Assembly: GCA_050011815.1 (NCBI GenBank)
Contig: JBEKIJ010000016.1
Span: forward strand, 1 to 64,000
DNA: 64,000 nucleotides
DNA from: Chersky-840 sp050011815
GTDB lineage: Bacteria > Actinomycetota > Acidimicrobiia > Acidimicrobiales > UBA8190
Direction of reading: 5' to 3'
Shown here: one piece after another, positions 15,801 to 24,539 of the stretch
Layout: each line of letters begins with the position of its first letter
Position numbering within the stretch: the stretch's first letter is position 1
Translations under genes and position numbers: made by a program
The notes under the pieces: model-generated
Databases searched by the model: none
What the model was told of the DNA's origin: nothing
Seen by the model: the letters and a program-made list of their open reading frames with translations, nothing else

Positions 15801-16364
15801 GTGGCCGACGAGGACACCGCGTCACCCCCGACGGGATCGGCCCCCCTCGACCCCGCCGGTGCCGGCTCGACCGACCCCTCCGATCAGCCGGACCCCGGGG
15901 AGGGTGGCGGGGGCACCGCCGAAGGCGACGACGCCGTCCCGCCGGCGCCTCTGTGGGCCATGACCTACCGGATGCACTCCCTGCGGCGCACAGAGGAGGG
16001 GGCGGAGGGCTACATCCGGCGCCGGGTGGGCGACGACGATGACGCGCTCTATGTGATCGACGACGGGGCCGACCACTGCATGATCGGTCGGCGCGTGGGG
16101 CATGCGCCGGACGGGTGCGTCTACTGCCTGGTGGCCCGCATCACGCTCGAGCAGTGTGGGGACCTGGTGGCGGGGGACCTCACCGCCGGCGACGTCTTCT
16201 CGGTTGCCCGCGACATCTCGCTGTGCGGGGTCTTCGAGGACGAAGGGGCCGCCTCCCAGGTGTTCCTGGTGCAGCACTACCGACGGCCGCGCGACGTTCC
16301 CGCTGACTACCTGCCTCCGAGCCCCTTCCTCGAATTCATCGACGACCCCGACGTGGAGGGTTGA
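15801..16364 (+). CDS. Uncharacterised protein downstream of the DrrAB exporter
   Basis: The 187-residue protein starts at GTG 15801 with AGGAG 7 bases upstream and 17 bases after the permease stop, so it is probably in the same operon. Residues 1-50 are low-complexity (Pro, Gly, Asp, Ser-rich) and likely disordered. The rest (~52-187) looks like a folded domain with DGCVYCLVARITLEQ, giving a CxxC pair, and a C-terminal FLEFIDDPDVEG. I do not recognise the family. It has no signal peptide or membrane helix. Confidence 0.65.
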   Translation: MADEDTASPPTGSAPLDPAGAGSTDPSDQPDPGEGGGGTAEGDDAVPPAPLWAMTYRMHSLRRTEEGAEGYIRRRVGDDDDALYVIDDGADHCMIGRRVGHAPDGCVYCLVARITLEQCGDLVAGDLTAGDVFSVARDISLCGVFEDEGAASQVFLVQHYRRPRDVPADYLPPSPFLEFIDDPDVEG

Positions 16365-16367
16365 GCG

Positions 16368-16670
16368 TCAGGCCGCACCGCGGCGGTGGAGGTCCCAGCT
16401 GGCCGCGATCGATTCGCCCTCCGAGGCCTGGCGGGCGGTGTCGAACCCGGCCGCCTGGATCTGGAGCTCGATGTGGGCGATCACGGCCTGGGCGTCGGCG
16501 GGGTCGACGTCATCGGCGCGCAGCTGGTCCAGGTCGATGTGGCGGAACTCGAGGCGACCCTCGCTGTCGCCGATCACCGACCGGTAATAGACGCCCCACC
16601 GGGAATTGCGACTCAGGAGTCTCGCGATCTGCGCCTCGGGCGGAACGTTGAGTTGGACATGCGCGTCCAT
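16368..16670 (-). CDS. Small uncharacterised protein (100 aa)
   Basis: The 100-residue product, MDAHVQLNVPPEAQIARLLS..., is acidic and shows no membrane segment. It contains a plausible mixed alpha/beta pattern (WGVYYRSVIGDSEGRLEFRHIDL) and a C-terminal helical part rich in Ala. It ends 3 bases from the convergent unknown gene. I recognise no family. The ATG at 16670 is followed by a normal third-position GC pattern, which supports coding. Confidence 0.55.
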   Translation of the reverse strand: MDAHVQLNVPPEAQIARLLSRNSRWGVYYRSVIGDSEGRLEFRHIDLDQLRADDVDPADAQAVIAHIELQIQAAGFDTARQASEGESIAASWDLHRRGAA

Positions 16671-16788
16671 GGCGTTTCCCCCGGAGCGGTCGGCTGTCTA
16701 GGACCTACCCTGGGTTGTCGGCACCATGGCGAGCGGACTGAAGCCCCGGGCGCAGGCGCCCTGGTGGGACGGGTTGTGGACGACCGGA

Positions 16789-17472
16789 TCAGAGAATGGC
16801 CACGCTGTTGGACTGGTCGAGGGTCGCCGAGCCCACGGTCTGGTCGGCGGTGCAACCGGTCTCCAGGGCGGCGGAGTCCGTGCCGTCGAAGAACACCGTG
16901 ATCTGGTTGAGCTGCTTCTCGGCGTACGAGCCCAGACCTTCCTTGGCGGAGAGGGTGAAGCCCACCTCGCCCGGGGGGCCGGTGCTGGTGGCCAGCGTCG
17001 CCTTGGTGGTGGTGAACACCGAGGAGCCGTTCTCACCCCCGGTCCACGTCACCGTGAACGTCAACCCCTTCAAGGCCTTGAGGGTGGCGGCGTCGTAGTC
17101 CGGGCAGTACCCGGTGGCATACGTCCTCGCCCCGTTGACCCTCCCGAGGCTGGTGGCCGGCGTGTCGATCGTGATGGTGGCGGGCAGGTCCCCGTGGCCC
17201 GGCGCCCCGGCGGGAGCAGCGGAGAGACACCCGTTGAAGCGTCCCCCCGAGATGACGGTCTGGGTGACGGCTCCCCGGTCCGTCGTGAGGGTCCCGGTCT
17301 TGGTCAGCGCAGGAGTGAAGGTCACGTCGCCGGTGGCGGTGACCTTGCACACCACCGGGAAGCTCGGTGAGCTCGCCCCCGCCAAGATGCCGGGTGTTCC
17401 CAACAAGGCGAATCCCGTGATCGGGGCGGCCAGCGCCACAGCTCCCAAGAGGATCCTTCGGCGTGTCTTCAT
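16789..17472 (-). CDS. Secreted protein of unknown function
   Basis: The 227-residue protein has a clear signal peptide (MKTRRRILLGAVALAAPITGFALLG..., cleavage probably ~30-35). The mature part is Thr/Gly-rich with four Cys (VVCKV, NGCLS, GYCPD, TGCTA) and predicted mostly beta, suggesting a disulfide-stabilised extracellular beta-sandwich. TGGGGGA lies before the ATG. I do not recognise the family. It is divergent from the YbjQ-type operon. Confidence 0.7.
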   Translation of the reverse strand: MKTRRRILLGAVALAAPITGFALLGTPGILAGASSPSFPVVCKVTATGDVTFTPALTKTGTLTTDRGAVTQTVISGGRFNGCLSAAPAGAPGHGDLPATITIDTPATSLGRVNGARTYATGYCPDYDAATLKALKGLTFTVTWTGGENGSSVFTTTKATLATSTGPPGEVGFTLSAKEGLGSYAEKQLNQITVFFDGTDSAALETGCTADQTVGSATLDQSNSVAIL

Positions 17473-17726
17473 GATTCCCCCAGTCCCGCGCCGCGGGTGG
17501 TGCCGGACGCGACGACCTCACCGTAGTCATTCGGTCCCTCGCCTTCTCGGGTAGCCGAATGCCCTGGTGCAGACGGTGGGTTCCCGTGCGCCCCGGCCCT
17601 CGGTGACGCCGTTTCACCGGACCCTCGTAGTGTGGGGGAGACCGTCCCGGTGGCCCCGGTCCGGAGCCGGGACTTCGACCTGAGACCGGGCGCAAGGTCG
17701 ACGGCGACGACGGGAGGAAGCCGACC

Positions 17727-18128
17727 ATGACCGATTCGAGCGACGCCTTCGACCTCGACATGGCGGCCGCCATGGTCCAGTCCAACGCCACCGACGTCCA
17801 CATCATGTTGAAGGTCCTGGCCGGACAGCTCTCCGAGGTGCTCGGGCCCAGGGTCGTGGTGGAACGGGCCGGCGGGCTGCTGCGCAAGTCCAACGAGGTC
17901 AAGGCGTTGGAGGTGACCCTGGGCGACGACGTCCTGCGCGCCCAAGTCGAGGGTGGTTCCGTGAGATGCTCGGTCGCCCACTCGTCGGGAGGGATCCGGA
18001 TCCGCAGTGAGTCCGTCGACCTGGACAGCTGGTTGAAGAGGCTCCTCACTGCGCTGAAGGAAGAGGCCGTCCACAGCGAGGGCGCCCGTCAGGCGCTCGA
18101 GAGAATCGTCATCGGAGGTTCGTCATGA
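17727..18128 (+). CDS. Uncharacterised protein opening the YbjQ-type operon
   Basis: The 133-residue protein is preceded by a strong ribosome site (GGGAGGAAG, ~7 bases before ATG). It has an amphipathic N-terminus (DLDMAAAMVQSNATDVHIMLKVLAGQL), a central region that may form strands, and a C-terminal helix (SWLKRLLTALKEEAVHSEGARQALERIVIG). No membrane helix or metal motif is seen and I recognise no family. Its stop overlaps the next ATG, so it is part of the operon and probably acts with the following three proteins. Confidence 0.7.
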   Translation: MTDSSDAFDLDMAAAMVQSNATDVHIMLKVLAGQLSEVLGPRVVVERAGGLLRKSNEVKALEVTLGDDVLRAQVEGGSVRCSVAHSSGGIRIRSESVDLDSWLKRLLTALKEEAVHSEGARQALERIVIGGSS

Positions 18129-18919
18129 CCCAGCCCCAGGACCTCCCCAAGGAGGCGGGCCACCGGCTCGAAGAGCTCGAGCACGGTCTGTTCACCTCCG
18201 ATCTGTCGGTGAACGAATTCCTGCTCATCAAGGAGGCGGGATTCCACCCCCTGGGATTCGTCATGGGCTCGTCGATCTACCACACCGGCATCCAGGCCCG
18301 CCGGTGGAACAAGAGCCAGGAGCTCACCAAGCTGACCGAGGCCATGTACAACGCGCGTGAGCTCGCCATGACGCGTATGGAAGAAGAAGCCGACCAATTG
18401 GGCGCGGACGGGGTGGTGGGGGTACGGCTCGACGTGAACTACTACGAATGGGGGCGCGACGCCGCCGAGTTCATCGCGGTGGGCACGGCGGTCAAGGCCG
18501 AAGACGGCGTGTCGCACCGCAACGCGCTGGGCAAGCCCTTCACCTCGGACCTGTCGGGACAGGACTTCTGGACGATCATGCAGACCGGATATGTCCCCCA
18601 GGGGCTCGTGATGGGGACGTGCGTGTTCCACATCGCCCACCGCGGCCTCGGCCAGGCCCTCGGGTCGATGGGCCAGAACGTGGAGCTCCCCAACTTCACC
18701 CAGGCGCTCTACGAGGCCCGCGAGCTCGCCATGACCCGGATGCAGGACGAGGCCAACCAGCTGGGGGCGACGGGGATCGTGGGGGTCCGCCTGGAGGAGA
18801 AGTCCCACCAATGGGGATCGCACACCATCGAGTTCCTGTCTCTGGGCACGGCGGTGACGAAGTCGGCCGGTGACGTGACGCTGCCCAAGCCCATCACCGT
18901 GATCTCCCTCGACAACTGA
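18125..18919 (+). CDS. Protein with two tandem YbjQ-like (DUF74/heavy-metal-binding type) domains
   Basis: The 264-residue protein has two homologous halves (~15-128 and ~135-250). Each begins with an FTSDLS-type segment, contains an EARELAMTRM helix, and ends in a GVVGVRL...EFIAVGTAV or GIVGVRL...EFLSLGTAV strand pair. That pattern matches the YbjQ/DUF74 family, whose single-domain members form pentamers and have been suggested to bind heavy metals. Two fused domains per chain and three such genes in a row are unusual. Cys content is low, so metal binding is not evident. It overlaps both neighbours (ATGA; TGATG). Confidence 0.72.
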   Translation: MTQPQDLPKEAGHRLEELEHGLFTSDLSVNEFLLIKEAGFHPLGFVMGSSIYHTGIQARRWNKSQELTKLTEAMYNARELAMTRMEEEADQLGADGVVGVRLDVNYYEWGRDAAEFIAVGTAVKAEDGVSHRNALGKPFTSDLSGQDFWTIMQTGYVPQGLVMGTCVFHIAHRGLGQALGSMGQNVELPNFTQALYEARELAMTRMQDEANQLGATGIVGVRLEEKSHQWGSHTIEFLSLGTAVTKSAGDVTLPKPITVISLDN

Positions 18920-19899
18920 TGCCCGCGCCGGGTCGCCCCGACGGGGCCGACGGTCCCCCCGACGCCGTTGACACCGGCACCGGCACCGATCTTCCCGAGG
19001 CCGCCGGGCGGCGCCTCGAGAGCGGTTCGTTCTCGTCGGGGTTGACGGTCCCGGACTTCGCGGCCTGCCTCCAGATGGGGCTGCGCCCCGTGGCCCTGGT
19101 CCAGGGGTTCTGCGTCATGCAGTGGGGCTGGTACGGGGCCGGCTCGCCGTACTCGCGGGGCTTGTCCCCCTACGCCTTCGGCTCCGGGGGGGCGCCCCGG
19201 GGGGTCTACTCCGAGAGCTACTCCTGCCCCCACGGCGGCATGGTGTACTCCAACGAGCACCGCATCTGGGGGCAGAACTACCAGCAGCCCTGGGTCGAAG
19301 AGGCCTGGGCCGAGGGCTTCGGCTCGGCCTATTCGCGCCTGGTCGAGGAGGCGGGGGCCGTCGGTGCGCACGGCGTCATCGGCGTCGTCGACAGCACCCG
19401 CCACCTCGCCGACATGAACGTCACCGAGTTCCACATCCTGGGCACCGCCGTGGTGGTGGAGGACGCCGCCCCCGCCCCCGGCGCCACGCCCTGGACCACC
19501 TACCTGGCGGGCCAGCGCCTGGCCAAGCTGGTCGAGGCCGGCTACATGCCGGTCTCGGTGGTCGCCGCGTTGTCGTCGGTGCGGGTGTGGGCCTACTGCG
19601 TCACCGAGATGCTCATGGAGGGCCGGCCCCTCTCGACCTTCGGCGGCGGCGGCTACATGCCGGTGGCCGAGGTCGAGCAGCTGTCACGGGCCCATCTGGC
19701 GGCGCGCTCGCTGGTGCGCGAACACGTCCGGGGCAAACTCGGCCACGACACCCTCCAGGGCGCGCTGATCGTGGCCAACACCCAGCGCCTGGCCCAGGGC
19801 GACGAGGTCATCGAGTGCGCCCTGCGCGGCACCCGGGTGCGTCGGTTCAAGGACTTCGACCCCCTCCCCCCTCCCCGCCCCACGGTGCGCCTGACGTGA
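18919..19899 (+). CDS. Divergent double YbjQ-like domain protein
   Basis: The 326-residue protein is related to the flanking genes. Domain one (~30-160) has FSSGLTVPDF... and GVIGVVD...EFHILGTAVVV. A second, weaker copy (~165-300) lacks the clean GTAV ending but keeps EVIECALRGTRVRRF. Domain one carries a Gly/Tyr-rich insert (~75-125, MVYSNEHRIWGQNYQQPWVEE region) with Cys and His that could bind metal or mediate assembly. The first ~25 residues are disordered. The start ATG overlaps the previous stop by one base; its stop overlaps the next GTG. Confidence 0.65.
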   Translation: MPAPGRPDGADGPPDAVDTGTGTDLPEAAGRRLESGSFSSGLTVPDFAACLQMGLRPVALVQGFCVMQWGWYGAGSPYSRGLSPYAFGSGGAPRGVYSESYSCPHGGMVYSNEHRIWGQNYQQPWVEEAWAEGFGSAYSRLVEEAGAVGAHGVIGVVDSTRHLADMNVTEFHILGTAVVVEDAAPAPGATPWTTYLAGQRLAKLVEAGYMPVSVVAALSSVRVWAYCVTEMLMEGRPLSTFGGGGYMPVAEVEQLSRAHLAARSLVREHVRGKLGHDTLQGALIVANTQRLAQGDEVIECALRGTRVRRFKDFDPLPPPRPTVRLT

Positions 19900-20747
19900 G
19901 CGGGCCCCGTCCCACCCCCGGCGCCCCGAGCGGCATCGACCTGCGGGCCGAGATGCGCCAGGCCGCGGCGTCCCTCGGCAAGCCCGCCCACGACGCCCCC
20001 AGCCGGGCGGTCACCTCCGACCTCTCGGTCGACGAGTCCCTGCTCTTGCACAGCATCGGGTGGGAGGCCCTCGACGTCGTCTTCGGGGCGTCGTTGGTCT
20101 CGGTCCCCCCCTTCGTGTGGACCTGGGGGTCCGGGGAGATCACGTCTGCCTCAGAAGCCCACAACCTGGCGGTGCGCTCGGCGGCCCAGCATCTCGGCGC
20201 CCAGTGCACCGCGGTCGGGGGTCACGGTGTGGTGGGGGTGCACGTCGAGATCGAGGTGCAGCGTCACCACGTCGACGTCGAGCTCACCGGCACGGCGGTG
20301 CGGCCCGTGAAGGGCAAGGACAGGAGCTCGGCCTTCGTCTCGGATCTGTCGGCGCGTGACTTCACCTTGCTCCACAACGCGGGGTGGGCCCCGGTCGGTC
20401 TCGCCTTCGGGGCGAGCTTCGTCTACGCACCCCGGCGATCGGCGGGTGCGGCGATGCGCCAGTCATCGCAGAACGTGGAGCTGACCAACTTCACCGAGGC
20501 GATGTACGCGGCGCGCGAGGCGGGCATGGAGCACATGCAGCGCTCCGCGCTCGACATGGGTGCGCAGGGCATCGTGGCCGTGCGTGTCGCCGAGGGCCCC
20601 ATGTGGTTCGCCAACCACGCCATCGGCTTCACGGCGTGGGGGACAGCGGTTCGCCTCGAGGCGCAGTCCCACCAGTATCTGCGCCCCGAGGTCGTGCTCC
20701 CGCTCGACGACGCCGTCGTCGAGTTCGCGGCGCAGTCTCTGCGCTGA
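19896..20747 (+). CDS. Third double YbjQ-like domain protein
   Basis: The 283-residue protein starts at GTG 19896, overlapping the previous stop (GTGA). It has two halves: ~40-145 with VTSDLSVDES... and GVVGVHVEIE...VELTGTAVRPV, and ~150-262 with FVSDLSARDF... and GIVAVRVAEG...GFTAWGTAVRL. The second half also shares EAMYAAREAGMEHMQ with EAMYNARELAMTRM of the first protein. The first ~30 residues are disordered. It ends the operon. Together the three proteins carry six related domains, which suggests a hetero-oligomer, by inference. Confidence 0.7.
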   Translation: MSGPRPTPGAPSGIDLRAEMRQAAASLGKPAHDAPSRAVTSDLSVDESLLLHSIGWEALDVVFGASLVSVPPFVWTWGSGEITSASEAHNLAVRSAAQHLGAQCTAVGGHGVVGVHVEIEVQRHHVDVELTGTAVRPVKGKDRSSAFVSDLSARDFTLLHNAGWAPVGLAFGASFVYAPRRSAGAAMRQSSQNVELTNFTEAMYAAREAGMEHMQRSALDMGAQGIVAVRVAEGPMWFANHAIGFTAWGTAVRLEAQSHQYLRPEVVLPLDDAVVEFAAQSLR

Positions 20748-20805
20748 GCGCGCCGTCGTCGCCGTCCAAGTCGTCGAGACCCGCGTCGTTGCGTAACGTG
20801 ACCCG

Positions 20806-21327
20806 GTGGACCGGTGCCAGGAATGCGGGTTCGAGTACGACCTGGCCCGAGCCGAGTCAGCCGGTGCCGGCATCGTCGCCGGCGCCGCTCGGTTCGCCGC
20901 GGTCCTGCGGGCCGACACCGCCGAGCTCCGACGTCGACCCGGCCCCGCCACCTGGTCGCCGCTCGAGTACGGCTGCCACGTGAGAGACGTGCTGACGGTC
21001 CAGCGGGAGCGGGTCCTGACCGCCCGGCGCACCGATCGACCCTCCTTCGAGCCCATGGGCCGTGACGAGCGGGTCGACCACGACGGCTACGCCCAGCAGG
21101 ATCCCGCCGCCGTGGCCCGCCAGCTCACCGACGCCGCCGCCTTGCTCGCCAACGTCCTCGCCCGCCTCGACGCGCCGGACTGGGAGCGCCGTGTCGAGTA
21201 CGGCTACCCGGCCCGGCTCGAGCGGTCGTTGCGCTGGGTCGGGGTCCACACCCTGCACGAGGTCCGCCATCACCTCGAAGACGTCCGGCGCCAACTCGCC
21301 CCCTCCGCCGGCAGTGGCAGTGCCTGA
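20806..21327 (+). CDS. DinB-like protein with N-terminal zinc-ribbon-type Cys pair
   Basis: The 173-residue four-helix-bundle protein has LEYGCHVRDV (first His), HTLHEVRHHLEDV (last helix with His residues) and TWSPLEYG, which match the DinB/YfiT-like superfamily whose His triad binds a metal. Many actinobacterial members are thiol (mycothiol)-dependent or unknown. The N-terminus has CQECGF, half a zinc ribbon, so it may pair or just be a knuckle. The start is GTG 20806. The function is unknown beyond family. It is followed, possibly with overlap, by the DNA glycosylase gene. Confidence 0.75.
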   Translation: MDRCQECGFEYDLARAESAGAGIVAGAARFAAVLRADTAELRRRPGPATWSPLEYGCHVRDVLTVQRERVLTARRTDRPSFEPMGRDERVDHDGYAQQDPAAVARQLTDAAALLANVLARLDAPDWERRVEYGYPARLERSLRWVGVHTLHEVRHHLEDVRRQLAPSAGSGSA

Positions 21328-21361
21328 CCGGCCCCGCGCGGATAGTCGCCGGCCCCGCACG

Positions 21362-21988
21362 ATGTCGGGCGCGGCGCGGGTGCTGGCCGAGCGCGACAAG
21401 GTGGTGGCCCGTCTCGTCGCCACCTACGGCCTGCCCCGAATGGCCAAGCGCGACGGCACCCACTTCGCGGCGCTCGTGCAGTCCATCGTCTACCAACAGC
21501 TCGCCGGGGCGGCGGCGGCCACCATCCACCGGCGCCTGGTGGCCGCCCTGGGGGGAGAGGTCACCCCCGAGGCGATGCTGGGCGCCGCCCCCGAGGATCT
21601 GCGCGCCGCGGGGTTGTCGGGCAACAAGGCGGCCTCGGTCTGCGACCTGGCGGCCAAGGTCACAGACGGGACGGTGGTCCTCGACCGGCGCGGCCTGGCC
21701 CGGGAGAGCGACGAAGAGGTGATCGAGCGCCTCACCACGGTGCGCGGCATCGGGCGCTGGACGGCGGAGATGTTCCTGATGTTCCAGTTGGCCCGTCTCG
21801 ACGTCTGGCCCACCGGCGATCTGGGCGTGCGCAAGGGCTTCGGGCTGGCGTGGAGGATCCCCATGCCGAGCGCCAAGGAGCTGGCCCCCCTGGGCGACGA
21901 ATTCCGGCCCTATCGTTCGGTGGTCGCCTGGTACTGCTGGCGTGCCGTCGAGCGGCCCGGTGACGCGGCGCGGCCCGTGACCGGTTGA
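21362..21988 (+). CDS. DNA-3-methyladenine glycosylase II (AlkA-type HhH-GPD)
   Basis: The 208-residue protein has the helix-hairpin-helix (LTTVRGIGRWTAEMFLMFQ, ~124-142) and the catalytic Asp153 in PTGDLGVRKGF, plus SIVYQQLAGAAAATIHRRL at the N-terminal side. It removes alkylated bases in base excision repair. It lacks the N-terminal domain of E. coli AlkA, as is common for short family members. GTG 21320 is an in-frame upstream alternative overlapping the DinB-like stop; ATG 21362 is better supported by the homology start. Confidence 0.85.
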   Translation: MSGAARVLAERDKVVARLVATYGLPRMAKRDGTHFAALVQSIVYQQLAGAAAATIHRRLVAALGGEVTPEAMLGAAPEDLRAAGLSGNKAASVCDLAAKVTDGTVVLDRRGLARESDEEVIERLTTVRGIGRWTAEMFLMFQLARLDVWPTGDLGVRKGFGLAWRIPMPSAKELAPLGDEFRPYRSVVAWYCWRAVERPGDAARPVTG

Positions 21989-23682
21989 CCCGCGCCACCG
22001 CCGCACCGACACCCCCGGACCCGGAGGACCCATTGCCCGACGACACGGCTCCGCATGACGCCACGGCTCTGCCTGACGACACGGTTCTGCCTGACGACCC
22101 GGCCTGGTGGCGCGCCGCGGTCTTCTACCAGGTGTACGTCCGCTCCTTCGCCGACAGCGACGACGACGGGGTGGGTGACCTGGCGGGTCTGTCGGGCCGC
22201 CTCGACCACCTGGCCTGGCTGGGCGTGGACGCGCTGTGGCTGAGCCCGGTCATGCCCTCGCCCAACGCCGACTGGGGTTACGACGTCGCCGACTACTGTG
22301 CCGTGCTCCCCGAGTACGGGGACATGGACGATCTCGACGCCGTGATCGCCGCCGCGGGCCGGGCCGGCATGCGCGTGCTCCTCGACCTCGTCCCCAATCA
22401 CACGAGCGACCACCACCAATGGTTCGTCGAGGCGCGCTCCTCGGTCGACTCCGATCGGCGCCACTGGTACGTGTGGGCCGACCCCGCACCCGACGGGTCG
22501 CCACCCAACAATTGGGTGGGATCCTTCGGCGGCCCGGCGTGGACCTTCGACGCCGCCTCGGGGCAGTACTACCTGCACAATTTCCTGCCCGAGCAGCCCG
22601 ACCTCAACTGGTGGAACGACGGGGTCCGTCACGCCTTCGACGACATCGTGCGCTTCTGGTGGGACCGCGGCGTGGCCGGCTTCCGCATCGACGTCTGCAA
22701 CATGATGATCAAAGACGCCGAGCTGCGCGACAACCCGCCCGCCACCGAGGACGACCCCTTCATCATGCAGATGTTCGGCCAGCGCCCCATCTACAACGGC
22801 AACCGGCCCGAAGCCCACGACATCCTGCGCCGGTGGCGGACGATCTCCGGTGAGTACTCGCCGCCCCGGGTGCTGCTCGGGGAGACCAACGTCGACACCC
22901 TGGAGAACCTGGCCGCCTACTACGGCACCGGCCACGACGAGCTCCACATGGGGTTCAACTTCCCCTTCATCGAGGCCCCCTTCGAGGCCGCCGCGCTGGC
23001 CGACGTCGTGGCCCGCACCGAGGCCCTCCTGCCCGCCGCGGCCTGGCCGGTGTGGACGGGATCGAACCACGACGTGTCGCGCCTGGCCACCCGGTGGTGT
23101 GGGGGTGACCCCGCGAAGGTCCGCCTGGCGCTGCTCATGCTCCTCACCCTGCGGGGCACCCCCGTGCTCTACCAGGGCGACGAGATCGGTCTGACCGACC
23201 GGGCCTTCGAGAAAGAGGAGCTCCTCGACCCGGTGGGACTGCGCTTCTGGCCCCACTATCCCGGCCGCGACCCCGAGCGCACCCCCATGCCCTGGGACGC
23301 CGGGCCCAACGCCGGCTTCACCGCGGCCGGCGTCACGCCCTGGTTGCCCCTGGCGCAGGCGCCCATGAACGTGGCCGACCAGCGCGCCGACCCCGGCTCG
23401 GTGCTCCATTTCGTGCGCGACGCCATCGCCCTGCGGCGCGCCTCGCCCGACCTGGTGGCCGGCGACTACCGGCCGGCGCCGGTCGCCGACGGACTGTGGG
23501 TCTTTCGGCGCGGCGCCACCCGGGTGGCGCTCAACATGGGGGCGGCGGCCCAGGACCTGACCCTGGGTGCGACGCCCCAGGCCGTGGCCCTGTCCACCCA
23601 CCGCAGCCACGAGGGGCCGGTCGACGACCCGGTCCTGCGCCTCGACGCCTGGGAGGGCGTCGTCATCACCACTCGAGGTTGA
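21985..23682 (+). CDS. GH13 alpha-glucosidase/alpha-amylase family enzyme (copy 1)
   Basis: The ~565-residue (beta/alpha)8 enzyme has the GH13 signatures WGYDVADY, VLLDLVPNHTS (~131-141), GFRIDVCN with nucleophile Asp236, LLGETN with acid/base Glu300 and TGSNHDVSR with Asp363, and a C-terminal beta domain. It most resembles bacterial alpha-1,4/1,6-glucosidases. It is cytosolic (no signal). The start is uncertain. TTG 21985 overlaps the previous stop; TTG 22033 has GGAGGA five bases upstream and would drop 16 residues. The N-terminus contains three imperfect 18-base repeats (22039-22092). A paralogue is at 58333-59946. Numbering here is from 21985. Confidence 0.88.
   Translation: MTRATAAPTPPDPEDPLPDDTAPHDATALPDDTVLPDDPAWWRAAVFYQVYVRSFADSDDDGVGDLAGLSGRLDHLAWLGVDALWLSPVMPSPNADWGYDVADYCAVLPEYGDMDDLDAVIAAAGRAGMRVLLDLVPNHTSDHHQWFVEARSSVDSDRRHWYVWADPAPDGSPPNNWVGSFGGPAWTFDAASGQYYLHNFLPEQPDLNWWNDGVRHAFDDIVRFWWDRGVAGFRIDVCNMMIKDAELRDNPPATEDDPFIMQMFGQRPIYNGNRPEAHDILRRWRTISGEYSPPRVLLGETNVDTLENLAAYYGTGHDELHMGFNFPFIEAPFEAAALADVVARTEALLPAAAWPVWTGSNHDVSRLATRWCGGDPAKVRLALLMLLTLRGTPVLYQGDEIGLTDRAFEKEELLDPVGLRFWPHYPGRDPERTPMPWDAGPNAGFTAAGVTPWLPLAQAPMNVADQRADPGSVLHFVRDAIALRRASPDLVAGDYRPAPVADGLWVFRRGATRVALNMGAAAQDLTLGATPQAVALSTHRSHEGPVDDPVLRLDAWEGVVITTRG
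22039..22092 (+). repeat. Three imperfect 18-base tandem repeats in the GH13 N-terminus
   Basis: Units start at 22039, 22057 and 22075, each of the form GACGMCACGGYTCYGCMT. They encode degenerate DDTAPH/DATALP/DDTVLP hexapeptides between the start region and the catalytic domain, so repeat number may vary without frameshift. Confidence 0.65.
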
Positions 23683-24460
23683 CCACCTCGCGCATGGTCT
23701 TCTCGAAGGTGGCGTCGTCCATCTGTGCCCGGGTGCCGATGATCATCTTGGCGTCCTCGCCCACCGGGACGCGCCACGGCGGGCCGTCCTGCTCGAGGGC
23801 GTCGGCGATGGCGGTGGCGACCACCTCGGGCCCGGGCGCGGCGTCCCGGCCCAGTTGTCCCGACACCTTCTCCATGATCACGGCGAGCTCGTCGTAGGGG
23901 GGAGCGTCGACGCCGAAGTCGCGATGCGACTGCGAGAAGCTGGTCCTGAAATACCCGGGCTCGATGACGATGGTGCGGATGCCGAAGTGCCCGGCCTCGA
24001 TATGCAGGGCCTCGGACATGGCTTCGAGCGCGTACTTCGACGCCGCGTAGAGGCCCGACAACGGCGCCGCGATCTTGCCCGACACCGAGGAGAGATTGAC
24101 GATGGCGCCGGCCCGGCGCGCCCGCATCTGGGGAAGGACGGCCTGCATCATGCGCAACGGCCCGAACACGTTGGTCTCGAACAGCCGTCGCACCTCGGCC
24201 ACCGGGACGACCTCGACGGGCCCGGCGAGGCCGATGCCGGCGTTGTTGACGAGGACGTCGATGCTCCCCGCGGCGGCCACCGCGGCGGCCACCGAGGCGT
24301 CGTCGGTGACGTCGAGAGCGAGACGGGCGTCGGCGTCGATGTCGGCCAGGGTCTCGGGGCGACGGGCCGTGGCCACCACCTCGTAGCCCCGCTTCTTGAG
24401 CTCGATCGCCGTGGCCCGCCCGAACCCGGTGGAGCATCCCGTGATGAGCGCCCGCGCCAT
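23666..24460 (-). CDS. Short-chain dehydrogenase/reductase
   Basis: The 264-residue classical SDR has the cofactor site TGCSTGFG (~8-15), NNAG (~72-75), and the catalytic Ser (NLSSVSG) with YAASK (Tyr and Lys ~139-143). It is cytosolic and the substrate is not determined; the overall sequence resembles SDRs of the YjgI/oxidoreductase type. AGGAGG lies before the ATG. Its 3' end overlaps the convergent GH13 gene by 17 bases. Confidence 0.88.
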   Translation of the reverse strand: MARALITGCSTGFGRATAIELKKRGYEVVATARRPETLADIDADARLALDVTDDASVAAAVAAAGSIDVLVNNAGIGLAGPVEVVPVAEVRRLFETNVFGPLRMMQAVLPQMRARRAGAIVNLSSVSGKIAAPLSGLYAASKYALEAMSEALHIEAGHFGIRTIVIEPGYFRTSFSQSHRDFGVDAPPYDELAVIMEKVSGQLGRDAAPGPEVVATAIADALEQDGPPWRVPVGEDAKMIIGTRAQMDDATFEKTMREVVNLEW

Positions 24461-24539
24461 GACCGCCTCCTGGTTCCTGGTTCTCGGGACGAAGACCGTC
24501 CGCCCGCCGCGCCGACATTAGGCGGGCAAAGGCGTGTCC

